DNA of 64,000 nt from NCBI GenBank assembly GCA_963931865.1, contig OZ007517.1:9310038-9374037 (forward strand), read 5' to 3'. The position numbers and the translations under genes were made by a program. The notes beneath the pieces are model-generated. The model was not told the origin of the DNA and searched no databases. It worked only from the letters and a program-made list of their open reading frames with translations. Below, in pieces: positions 30,901 through 42,582 of this stretch. Numbering within the stretch: position 1 is the stretch's first letter; each line of letters begins with the position of its first letter. This stretch comes from Axinella damicornis (taxonomy: Eukaryota > Porifera > Demospongiae > Axinellida > Axinellidae).

Positions 30901-33900
30901 TCGTGAATGAAGGAAGGATTGAAGAGGGTGGCTGCAGTTATATAAATCAGAAAACCCGAGAAATCCTTCAATTACAAAATTGTCCGTCATGTCAGGAAGT
31001 TATAAACCACCTGAAACTGCTCATCTCGAAACTTAATTTAAAGCAACCCAGCCCTCAATTGGTCAAGTGGGCTGATTGCATTTGCCGGCAAGCATATGAA
31101 TTCCTTGATGGGCAGATACAACAACAAACGTCCACTGAACAAGCATCACAACCACTTGATTTACAAGAGCTTCAATGTCTTCCATGTGTATGGACTGGCA
31201 AACAATTTGTTGAGATCCAAGCTGTTGCTAGAGGATGGAAGCTGGAAGGACCCTACCTCTATCCTGTACCATCCAGCCTAGGCTTTAGAAAGAATCTGGT
31301 TGCATCACTGGAGATCAAAGAGAGTTTTACTCCTGAAGATATTCTGGGGGTTCTGTCTCGAATCAAAGAAGACTTCAACACTAATCCTGTCAGTGAAGCT
31401 TGCCAAAAGCTGCTGCGTGAACTAGTATCTTCATTGGACAGCATCAACCCTGATGAATGCTGTAAACCCATCATGCTTCCAGATACATCATATGTGATGC
31501 ATAAGTCCACAGATTTAGCGTTCAATGATGCCCCCTGGTGCAAACCAGAAGAACACTACAACTTCGTACACGAGATGATTCCAAGGAAGCTCGCCCTAAA
31601 GCTCAAGGTAAAACCAGTTCGAAGCAAGAAACTGGAGAAGTATGTTTCTCCAGCTGAACTCCATTTCAGGGGGGTTCCATTCGGCCAGCGTGAAGAACTA
31701 ACTCGGAGGATTCAAAATATCATTAGAGAGTACCCGTTTGACATCACGGTACTCAAAGAGCTCCTCCAGAATGCAGACGATGCCAAAGCTAAGAAGATGT
31801 GTATCATTCTTGACAAAAGGTCTCATGGAAAAGAGAGTGTGCTCTCTGAGGAATGGCAAGAACTGCAAGGCCCAGCCTTACTTGTCTGGAATGACAGCAC
31901 ATTCACTGAGAAAGATCTCAAAGGAATTCAGCAGCTCGGCCTTGGAAGCAAAAGGTCTGATGCGGAATCGATTGGCCAATATGGCATTGGTGTTAACGTA
32001 GTCTACCATCTCACAGACTGTCCCAGTTTCGTCACAGGTGGAGAGACGCTCTGCATTATGGATCCTCACTGTCGATTTGTCCCTGAGGCCACTCCAGAAA
32101 TGCCGGGAAGAAGATTTGATGATCTGAGCAGTGGTTTTTGGGATGATTTCCCTGACCTGAAATCAGCCTATCTGCGAGGTGGACTCAAAGACTGTCCAGA
32201 AGAGTTGCTGGGTGGCTCCCTCTTTCGTTTCCCTCTCAGACACACGTACCAACTGATGAAGTCCTCAAAGATTGTAGACCACAGTGTCAGCTACACAAGT
32301 CACCCACTTACAGCTGATAGAATGCAACATTACCTTAATCAGTGGGCTCCAAAAATGAAGCAGGCATTGCTATTTCTGAACCATGTGACAGAATTGTGCT
32401 TTTTTGTCATTGAGGACCACAAACAGTTCGTGCTATCACCAGCAGCGGGCTCATATACATCTGTACCCACATTGGTATTAGAGCACTGTTTTGAGGTGTG
32501 TATTAATGAATCAGCCCAACAAAGTCGTACTCAACTTCATGAGAAGATTGCTGCTTTCAAAGAAGAAAGAGGGAGTGAGCCTTGTGTCGTTCGATACCCT
32601 CTCACAATTACTGAAACCCCACAAACTCGCATGCAGCAGAAAAGAGACACACATAAGACAGAACAGTGGCTCATTCAACAGGGCATCGGTGATTTGCAAG
32701 ATAAACAACAAACTTGGAAATACATCTCCCAGGTCAAGCCCAAACATGGGATAGCTGCACCTCTTGGCTCACAAGAACACCTCGGGGCATTCCGTGGTGA
32801 TGTATTTTGCTTTCTTCCTCTCCCAGTAAGTTGTGACCTCCCAGTACATGTGAATGCTCACTTCATTCTCAATGCTTCTCGCAGAAACATCTGGCAGTCC
32901 ACAGTTCCAGGTGAGGTTGATGACAAATCAAGGTGGAATGAGAACCTCCTCAAGGCAATATCTTCTTCTTATGCTAAGTTTCTGATGGAAGCCCACTGCC
33001 ATTACATCAACTCAGGGCCCTACTATGATCTCAATACACTCCAGAATGACAGTTTGTTCTACTACTCCGTCTTTCCGAACTGGCCTAAAGGACCAGACGG
33101 TAACAAGCCAGCTCCAGAGGGACAATGGCTCAGACTGGCAGAAGATGTCTATAGAAAGCTAGCTAGCAACAATGCAAGCGTGCTTGCAACAATTGAGTCT
33201 GTGTCCTCAGATCCCTCTGTTGTAGCAGAGGCAGCCTCAGGGCCAGTTGTACAATACACAGCAAAGTGGCACCCACTGAAAAACCCAAAATGCCAATCTC
33301 TTCAAATTTACTTCTGTGCAGTGGGGCTTGATGATGATGAAACGTCACTTAAGCCTATCCTGGAAAGTATTGGAATGAAAATAACTTGTGCACCACGGAG
33401 AATCAGGAACCACTTCAACACCGTTCAGTGTGATCTACCCGAAGCTTCCCCCTCTTCTGTGTACAATTATTATACACGCTTCAGTGGACAGGCCAGTCCA
33501 AAGGATGAATTCCCATGTGCAGTTGAAGCAACTGTCTTTCACTCAGTTGCAGATTTCAAAACATTCAGTCAGTACCTTCTCCTGCCTTGTCAAACAACAG
33601 CCACCGAGGAATTTCAATTTCCCAAGCCTCCTTTTGGCTACCCACTCCTCCTCACCGCAGATGGTCAACTTAGAAACTTTGATGAAGGGAGTCGAGTTAT
33701 CTCTTCACAATATTCACAACTCTTCCCCCAAAGTCTTGAGAAGTTTCTACACCCAGAACTTCTGGATTTGAAGTACCATGCTAGCTACTTTCTTTCCCCC
33801 AGTGATGACTCAGATAGTTGTGCAATAGTTCAAGGCATTTTAAGTGAGAACCTTCCACCTGCACTGAAAACCAAGCATGTGCCTACTTTACGTGAGCATG

Positions 33901-36900
33901 TAAACAAGTCCACGCTCACTTCTTTATGGGTGTGTTTTTCCACTAAATCAGCATTCTCATTTCACTTGGAGACAGTGCTGAAGTGCTGGGCGTTGCTACC
34001 CAGTACCAGTAACCAACTATTTTCAGCAACAAATTTGCTTCTTCCTGTCGTTCCACCACCTGATCTTGATCCACCTGGTGCTGACTTCTCTGAAATCTGC
34101 AAAATACTGCATCACATCGGAATGCCTTTCCTAGCAACTGATGTTGTGCGTGCAGATGTTGTACAGAGCTACTGCCCACTGCTGAGTAATCCTGAAGACA
34201 TACTGATCAACATGTACCACCTCCACCAACAGACCAATGTCTCTTCAATGATCACAAGAGACAATGTCAGCACACTGATTGATTATTTGAAGACTATCAA
34301 TTTCATAGTGTGCCAAGAGGAATGTCACAAATGTCTGAAAGCCCTCCCACTATTTCTTACAATTGAAGGCAGTCTTACATCCCTTGATGAGAAAACAGTG
34401 TTCATTTGGCCTCAGAATGCTTGCAAGATTAGCTATTCCAAATGGATGAGTGGCAGAAGTGTTGTATTTCTTGATAGATATGGTGACTGGGAGAAGCTTG
34501 GGAGTAAATCTGATTTGGGAATTCAAGATATCTCTGCAGAAAATTTATACATCAAGTATATATTCCCTGTGTTTTCCCATCTGAGTGAAGGTGAGAGGTT
34601 TAAACATCTGAAACACATCAGGGACCGTCTCTTTGACAAAAACGATTTCATTCGTAATACAAAATCAAGGAGCTATAGCAGAGAGCATAAGTATCTAGCT
34701 CAAGCGTTCTTTGAATTCCTAGAGTTACTTCCATGTTTAGGCAGGGACGGTGAACCCCTCAAGTGTGCGAGTGAAGTTTGTAACCATGAGAAGGAAATTT
34801 TTACAACATTTGCTGAACACTTTCATTTTCTGCCCGAAATCTTCACAAGAAATGAGCGTGAATGTGCTGAGTGGATGAAGTTCTTCTCTGCCATTGGACT
34901 GAGGGAATCTATCACCAAACAAGAGTATCAAGAATTTTGCTCCGAAGTAGCTGGTGGGAGGCATCCAGATCCAGGAAAAGCCTCCTCTGTCTTGCTTCAA
35001 TATCTTTTCCCTACTGAAGCAGTAGATGAAGATGATGGATGGGATACTGACTATAACTTCCTCTCCAGAATTTCTCACATACCGTTTGTGTGCAAAGAAA
35101 GTCTCCCAGAGTTGAGATGGATTGATGGCTCTGAGAATTGCATTCTACCTGAAGGCATACATATGACCAAACTAGCTGATGCAGCACTTCATGAACACAG
35201 CTGTCTATTGTGGACTGTCAAGCCCATTGTGGACCTTCCCTGTGATGACCGGCATGCACACCTTCTTAAAAGTTTGCAGGTAACCACACAGCCCAGTGTT
35301 GCTGATGTAACTGCAAATCTCATCGCCATCTCGAAATCACGTTTCAATACTTTCAAGTTGTTTGATAAGTACCCTCAAGACTGCAGACCTCCAGAAGGGG
35401 CAAAAGGACTAGTGGAAGTAATGCTTAGACATTTTGAATTTTTGATGTCTAATTCTGCTGACTGTGAGCTCAGCCTGCTGAGCAGCCTCTCCTGTGTTCC
35501 TGTTTATGCCACCTTGAAGTCAAGTGTTGTAGTTTTCAACGAAAGAATACCAGTGGTTCTTGTGAAGCCAGACCGTGTTCTCGCTGATGAAGATGCGGAA
35601 GAATACTACCCATTTCTACACTGTATTCCAACTGAACTGGTCTCTGTGCTTCCTCTACTTAATAAAATCGGAGTGAAAAGTAGTTTTGAGTTGTGTCACA
35701 TGAGAATTGCTCTTGAAGATGCTTTTAAGTGTTCAGATCAATTGCGACTTGAGTTCAACACTACAGACAAAGTTGTGAAAGTGATTGAAAGGCTGTATAC
35801 AATGATGGAGCAGATAAGGATGAGTGAGAAAATGGGTGATAGAGATATTGTTTCTGCTTTGAAGCCACTTTACCTTCCCAGTTCTGAAAAGAAGTTGGTG
35901 TGCACGTCAAACCTTGTTTACCATGACAGTACAAACTACAAGAACTGCAATCTTGATCACCTTACAGAAGCTGATTTGTTTCTCTTAGACCTCCCCATCA
36001 CACAATACAAGTTTCATGAACGTTGGTTCTGTAAGCTCTTGCCAGCAGAAATTAGACCTAAGGGGCTCTCAACGTGCTGTGTGCAAACTCTCTGTGAAGG
36101 GTGTTCGATTGTTGAGAACTCCCGCCTTGCTGAAAATCTCAAAACAACCTTTGGGTTGGCTCTTTTACCAAAGGTGGTGTTAGCAATTGTCAAGCACCGC
36201 ACAAATGATGAGAAATTGTGTAGAGAGTTTGAGCCATTCATGCTTCAATTTTTTCAGAACATCAAAGTATTCACTGTTGATAATCTTCAAACTGACATTG
36301 TTCTTAAAACTGTACAGCCGAACCAAATCCTTGGGAGAGCAAAAGTTGACTACCATTTGCAAAGAGAAGGAACCTCCTTCAACTTTTATGTCAATTTGAG
36401 GATGGGTGCTGTGAAGAGTTCGTATGTATTTGAATATCTGGCAGACTACCTAATTTCAGACATGAAATCAATGGGAGCAAGGTTAGAACTAATTGACTCT
36501 GAGTTGAAGGGCATTCTAAAAATACTTCTAAACTCTCAGACAATGGAAGACATTAATGATGTACTGGATGAAGAAACCCTTTTCCTTGACAATTCAGATG
36601 CTGAGATTGATGCAAATGTCACTCCAACGCTTGGCATGCCCATACCAGAATCATGGCACCACCGTCTTGACCAAGATATTAACAACCTATTCCACCCACA
36701 GGAGTGGGTTGGTTATGAAGACAGAGAAAATCACTTTATATTTGCACAGGTTATCCACCCATTTGTAGAAGGTGGTGCTACCAGTCTCTATGTGCTGGCT
36801 CATATTCACATGCGATACAAGATCTACGTAAGTGAAGATGATGAGGAAAGTAAAGAAGTGAGTGCTCTGGATCTGTACAAATTCCTCCGAGGCAAGGAGG

Positions 36901-37850
36901 GTAAAGTTCGGACCAATGAGGGAGAGAGTAAGGAACTAGTGCCATATGAGGGAGCAACTGGTGGTAGCCAGCCCAGACCAGAAAGAGAAGATGTCAGGAG
37001 CATCAAGAAGCAGCTTTGTAAAGAGCTCCAAGATATCTGGAAGCTGCCTCAAAGTGAAAAGACTAAGGCAATTCGCCGACTCTATCTCAAGTGGCATCCT
37101 GATAAGAACCCAGACAGACCTGAGCTGGCAGAAGAAGTGTTCAAGTTTTTAGTAAACCAGATTCAACGTTTGGAACGGGGACTACCCCTTGTAGATCCTG
37201 ATGAGCAACCTACAACAGGGGGCCCCTCTCCACATGCACAAAGGGAATTTAACTCACGGTGGAGCTCCTACTTCACAGCATGGGACCATACAGCTCGCCA
37301 ACACTCCCGTTACAGGGAGAGTGAGAACCATTTTAGAGCTAGAGGAGGGGGGGATTGTAGAGGTGGTGGTGGCTTCGCATATGCACAATTTCCATTTGAT
37401 GAAGATATTGGGCCACAACCTGATCCTGAAGAGGGACAAAGGTGGGTAAAACAAGCTGAGGTTGACTTCAGAACTCTTGTGATACTGCTGGACCGAACAC
37501 TCATCTCCCATGAAGTCTCAGCTAGTGTGTGTTTCATGGCACACGAGGTGGCAGAGAAGGCCCTGAAAGGTGGGATGTATGCCAAGTGTGGGCTGGGAAA
37601 TAGGAGTATGACGTCCCATAACCTCACTCCCCTGGCATATGCACTGCAGGCCAAGGAGCCATCCTCAACACATGGCCTTGCTGGATGTACGATCCCACTT
37701 GAACCCTACTACCTGGATACACGATTTCCAAATCGATACCCAGACAGTACCACAATTCCATCTGAACACTACTTACCACACGAAGCACAGCAAGCGAAAG
37801 TGAATGCTGAGAACATCTTAAACATGATGAAAGCACTCGTACACAGCTGA
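24973..37850 (+). CDS. Sacsin-like copy B, giant exon 3
   Basis: Begins after a GACGCAG acceptor and runs 12,878 bp to a TGA. With exons 1 and 2 it encodes 4412 residues, close to the 4579 of human sacsin, whose main coding exon is also about 12.8 kb. Residue positions in the full protein: sacsin repeat 1 1-1380, with GTLFRFPLR early in exon 3; repeat 2 from 1381 (KELLQNADDAEA, GKFGVGFCSVYH, GTMFRFPFR); repeat 3 from 2357 (KELLQNADDAKA, GSLFRFPLR); J-domain from 4131 with HPD at 4162-4164; HEPN 4277-4412. Oddities: the repeat 3 glycine box reads GQYGIGVNVVYH where A and C have GIGF, and the Gly-rich linker before HEPN is reduced to a few residues. No in-frame stop. It is probably the only complete, uninterrupted gene in the window. 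Confidence 0.95.
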
Positions 37851-39098
37851 TTGTGATTATCGTATACTAAAGTTAGATAACTTTTTTTTGGAAAGTTACG
37901 TTGCAGTTTAGGCCACTAAACTATGAGCATGTTAGCATTAAGATGCATGTATGTATAGTGATTTTGTATACACAAGCTAGCACGAACCACAACCTCTTGT
38001 GTCGTTACATATAGGACCTGGTAGATCCAGGAACAAAGCTCAGCTACAAGATGAATGCTGGGCATAGCGGGGTGAGAGTGAGCATGCTGCATGCATTTTG
38101 GAATGAAAAACTAGCCTAAAGAAGCTAACTATATAGCCTAAGAGTTAATTGCAAGCTACATGTGTATGTTTACATGACTGCATAATTATATGAACTATGA
38201 TTCTCAATCTCTATAGTGTATAAGGCATGCTGGGTTAGGTAGCTACATGGCCAGTTAATGTTAAATGCCTGGTCTGCATATTAAGTAATTGAAATGTGGA
38301 TTGATAATGCTGTGTAACTGTCTGTCAAGATCTGGCTACCTTTAGGGGATGGCCTGTTGTACTTTCAAAAAGCAAGCTGTGTAAACTCAGTCACCAAGTG
38401 CACATGCTTCCCGATCTTGTCAACTGCATGCATGGTGATTTCATGTGTCAACAAAGAGGAGCAGCAAAATTGAGCTCAGGCGTGTATACTATTAGCACTG
38501 AGTGATCAGTTTGGTTCGATGTCCTGGCTTATATGGTTGACTTAATGATTAATGCCACATATTGATATGGTTTTAGATATAGCTAGTACTACTCTAACCT
38601 CACATTAGCCACTCCTATCACTAGTGTGATTGAGGCTCAGTAATGCCACTCCATTAGACTATGAGAAGGACAAGTTTCAGTAAAAAAAAACAGGTAACTG
38701 CTGACTGTGTCTCCGTATACGTAATTACCCCGCTTCGCGCATGCGTTTCACTGCAGGCTCTGTGTTTACGTACCCAGCTAGCTGAACGTTTGTGTAAGAG
38801 TCCCTGTGGATAAAATCCTTGCCTATAGCACCCAAATTTCCCACATGCTATGTACATTATGGCCACCTGGGGTGTACTTGCCTTTCAGACCACTGACCAT
38901 CAAAATTATTCATCGAGGTTTTAGCTAGCTATAGCTATACACTGTTGTGTCTAGTGTTGAGTGGTTTGATACCATCCACTCTTACACATGTCCACTTCCC
39001 TGGTTTAGTGCAGTGGGGAGAAAGTGCATGCACAATGTAATGGGGGCTGAAATTAATGACATTGCACTTTCAGTGAAATGTGGGGGGCTTCAGGATGC

Positions 39099-39142
<44 letters not shown>

Positions 39143-39940
39143 ATCCTCCTATGTAGTGACATAATGGTCCCTTTGTGATGTTCAGTGTCACATGCCACAT
39201 GTATGAATTCACCTAGACATTGTGGTAGCTTAATTAGCAACAATTAAAGAAGTGACTGACTCAACAAACTTAATTTCGAGCTAGCTAGCTAGTTGATTTG
39301 TGGGTAACTTAGCTGTATACGTAATGATGTTTATGTGCTCAACTTAGTCTTAGACAGCTGCCAGGGCATGTGACGGTTTGTGTGTGCATGTATGATGTAA
39401 TTCAGGGTATGAGGTATGACTTGCTAGCATGACCTTTACTGATCCTGTATTCATAATGCGGTAATTTTCTGGAACACATGTGGCCAAGCGCATGAATAAA
39501 GGAATTCAAAGAATCCAGTCATCTGATTGTGTGTTCAGAGGAAAATGCAACTGTGAGCTAGCCAATATAGCCAGCTAGATACAGTAGCTACTAGCCTGGC
39601 TAGAGTGTACTGAGATTAATTAGCTGTCTGACCAAGCTGAATGTCAGAGGCATAGAGGCAAAGGCGGAAAAACCTAGTTGCTGCATGGCCAATAGTTATT
39701 TACAGCTAGTGTACAGTACCTTGTAAGAGTTGACTAATTATAGCTAGTTGGCTAGCTATAAATATGATCACTGTCTCCCGGATCCCATGGCCAACTTGAT
39801 TCTATCCTGAACGTTGAAGGTAAAGGAGTTAAAGTAGCTAGCTAGCTAATTCAGTTTAGCTAAATTGACATGCTGCGTGCGCCTGTGTCCATCTCCGTTT
39901 TCCCTTCACAGTTCGGCGGCTAGCTGCTCTGTACGCCACA
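37851..39940. other. Intergenic between copies B and C
   Basis: 2.1 kb without a supportable gene. It holds the 3' flank of copy B (unrelated to the flanks of A and C), scattered TAGC and TGCATG short repeats, a (C)43 run at 39100-39142 and, at its right end, the presumed promoter and 5' UTR of copy C. Confidence 0.6.
39100..39142. repeat. Homopolymer (C)43
   Basis: Uninterrupted cytosines; the reported length should be treated as approximate. Confidence 0.9.
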
Positions 39941-40045
39941 ATGAGTGAGCCTTTGACTGGGGAGCACTTCGGACAGAGACGACCTCCGTTGTCTGTGACA
40001 ATAAAGGCGATTCTTGAGAGATACCCAGATGGCCAAATTTTCAAG
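39941..40045 (+). CDS. Sacsin-like copy C, exon 1
   Basis: ATG at 39941 in a favourable CACAATGAG context. Its 35 codons start MSEPLTGEHFGQ and end ERYPDGQIFK, one codon longer than copy B exon 1. The donor is GTAGCT at 40046, phase 0. The intron that follows (40046-40239, 194 bp) is twice as long as that of copy B because it contains a dispersed repeat. Confidence 0.8.
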
Positions 40046-40119
40046 GTAGCTAGCTAGCTAGCTCAGTACTAGTAGCTACACAATATAAACATACAAGGTT
40101 CTGTGATTGCTTTCGCCAG

Positions 40120-40207
40120 CCTCGCGTCGCCAGTCTCTGAGGGTGAGCGAAGGATCTGGCAAAGCGAGACTGATAGCTTTGTAAATCGTACGGGAGGGGG
40201 CGCAAAT
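40120..40207. repeat. Dispersed repeat inserted in intron 1 of copy C
   Basis: The segment GTGAGCGAAGGATCTGGCAA through the CGTACGGGAGGGGGCGCAAA region (40143-40205) recurs at 47190-47262 with few changes. It has no counterpart in intron 1 of copy B, so it inserted after the duplication. The element class is not recognised. Confidence 0.6.
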
Positions 40208-40239
40208 CCTAATTGCACTTTGCCTACATAATTTTCCAG

Positions 40240-40498
40240 GAGATTATTCAGAATGCGGACGACGCTGGAGCGAAGACGGTGAAGTTTTACCTCGACAGCA
40301 GGCAGCACGGGAGGACATCGCTCGTGCATCCCGCCTTGGCACCCTTCCAGGGACCAGCGCTGTTGGCCTACAATGATGCGCAGTTCACCGCTGAGGACTG
40401 GGAGGGCATACAGAACTTGCAGCGTAGCGTCAAGGCAGAGGACCCCTTCAAAGTGGGGAAGTTTGGGATCGGATTCAACTCGGTGTACCACATCACAG
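40240..40498 (+). CDS. Sacsin-like copy C, exon 2 (SRR1 ATPase core)
   Basis: 259 bp after a TTTTCCAG acceptor, the same length and phase as copy B exon 2 and almost identical in protein (differences include ALAPFQ for ALARFQ and AYNDAQ for ACNDAQ). It contains EIIQNADDAGAKTV and GKFGIGFNSVYHIT and ends with a GTAACA donor. It joins in phase 1 to the giant exon at 48394. Confidence 0.9.
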
Positions 40499-40650
40499 GT
40501 AACAAGTAGTTTCATGAGTCCAAGCGATCTCTGCAGTTAGTCTATATAGATCTGCTTGGTTTGCACGCCTCTGAAGCACTGATAGCTGTAGTGCATGTGC
40601 TTTGAGAGGGGGCATTGTAAATCTGAATGACACAATGGTTATTAAACTCC

Positions 40651-41163
40651 AATAGACCTTATGCACGTCTTTCAATAATTACATTCCAACGTACGATTAC
40701 GTCATCAATTACATAGCAACGTTCGATGCGTTGCTACGCCGCCATCTTGAGTGGCAAGAACGTGTACGACGCGACGGTGATGATGTGCGAGCGAAAGTAT
40801 TCTAAGTACTGCGAGGAGGATCTGGATGCAGCGACAAAGCAGAGGTACGATGAAAGCTAGATATGCTGCTGCCAGGATTAGTGGATGACCCATACATGAA
40901 CTCACGTTGGGCTGCCAGTTTTCTCTTTTCACAGCAGCGAGCCATCTACTGCGCCTATCAGGATCAACAGGAAATCTGTAGAAAGGTAATCCACAGTCTT
41001 TGTGGAAACGATTGGTGCATCCAACGGCACAACAACTCGTGTTATTTGTTCGCCTTGAACCAACGATGACGCTACCGTACGGTTCTTTTGCCACTCAAAA
41101 TGGCGGTGCGGCCCGTTCGCTAATGACGTAATGCCTTCTGACGTCATGTGCATAAGGTCTATT
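40651..41163 (-). mobile_element. 513-bp inverted-repeat element carrying a THAP zinc-finger exon
   Basis: The ends are inverted: AATAGACCTTATGCAC (40651-40666) and GTGCATAAGGTCTATT (41148-41163). A second inverted pair lies further in: GCCATCTTGAGTGGCAAGAA near 40741-40760 and its counterpart near 41083-41106. The interior minus strand encodes a THAP-type N-terminus. Since THAP domains are typical of P-element-class transposases, this is probably a deletion derivative of such a transposon. Confidence 0.7.
40906..41094 (-). pseudogene. THAP-domain first-half exon fragment
   Basis: The minus-strand translation contains CCAVGCTNRF (C-x4-C), then GLPFYRFPVDPDRRSRWL and KRENWQP, the expected order of the first half of a THAP C2CH zinc finger, including the conserved W and P. 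A consensus GTGAGT donor follows directly (40905-40900), but no second exon with the C-x2-H half is present in the element. No in-frame ATG precedes it (TGA just upstream). It is therefore a truncated transposase exon rather than a working gene. Confidence 0.65.
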
Positions 41164-41289
41164 ATAACTGCCTGATCAAGCTACTATACAGTTATACTGT
41201 AACAGGTATGGGAGTGGCACCAGCACAAGTGTATTAACGAGTTGAGTAAATAGCCTACGGTATCAGCAGGAGCCCATAATGAGAATAGC

Positions 41290-41567
41290 CTCATTCCCAG
41301 GCCGTTTCCACCGCCAGTATTTGATTGCTTCCAGTATGAAATACGGGGGAGATCTGATCACATGCGGTGCCATCAGGTAGACATATGGTAGACACACGGA
41401 GGGTGGTGCCCAGCGAAGAATCTTGACGTCCTGTCTTGTACTGTCCGTCCAAAGGCTGGATATCAGAGCGTTCGCAAGGCAACGATCAATACCGTTCATT
41501 GTCCCCCCCACTGTATTTCATACTGGAAGCGATCAAATACTGGCGGTGGGAACGGCCTGGGAACGAG
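41290..41567. mobile_element. MITE with about 62-bp TIRs starting CCTCGTTCCCAGGC
   Basis: The left arm 41290-41350 (CTCATTCCCAGGCCG, CACCGCCAGTATTTGAT, CTTCCAGTATGAAATAC) is inverted at 41506-41567 with only a few substitutions. The 155-bp interior has no gene. The terminal motif matches the hairpin at 22516-22587 and single motifs near 44451 and 45026. Confidence 0.8.
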
Positions 41568-41656
41568 AACAAGTCTGGAATAATAGTGCTTGTTGTTGAC
41601 CATATATGGCAAGTGGGAATCCGTACTGTGGAGTCTGTGGTCACACTAAAGCATTT

Positions 41657-42535
41657 ATATGCGGTGGCCCTGGAGGTCGCGTCTAATGCATAGGGCCTAA
41701 TGACGTAATACCCAATGCGCAATACCTAATACCCAATGTGCAATACCTAATACACGATAGACTTAATACCTGACACCCGATGCATAATACGCCTAATACC
41801 TATGACCTAACGCGCAATACCCAATACGCGACAGACGTAATACCTGATACCCGATACACAATATGCCTAATACCTACGACCTAACACAAAGCGTAGTACC
41901 TAATACCCAACACGGAATAGCCCTAATGTCGCAATGCCCCGCAATTGGGGCTCACGAAGTTCGCACGATCTGAGGATATGATGTCATCGCAAGAATGAAC
42001 CCTGACCTTGCGATGGACGCCAACTTCGATGACCTCCACCTGTACCTGTTGTGAAGAATGGTGTAGCTACTACGGAAGCTTCACCTTGGGTGGGCTGTAC
42101 TAAGAGAACCTGGAGAAGACGCCGGAACTTCATCGTAACAACTTCTGGCACCAGAACTTCCCCGCAAGAGAAAAACAGGAATGTTGTAGCTAGCTATCTT
42201 GTGTAGGGACTCGGAGACAGCCAGTGATTGTCAGAAAATTGACTGGCAAGTAAGGAGTTAGCTAGTTTCCAACCAACGGGGACATTATCAATCATGATTG
42301 CCTGTTTCTTGGATGAACAATTTGTGCGTGGAAGTGTGTGTGTATGTTGGTAGGCTATAATAAATATAGATTCGTCGTCCAGAAGAGGCTCAACAGTATG
42401 AGATGTATATGACAGTATAATTATGACATGATTATATATTATAGCTAGCCAAGGACACAAGGTAGCCTCTGAGAGAAAACTTTGGCTGAACTGTACATAA
42501 AGGCAAGTTACTTGCAAAACAGAAATAGGCAATTA

Positions 42536-42582
<47 letters not shown>

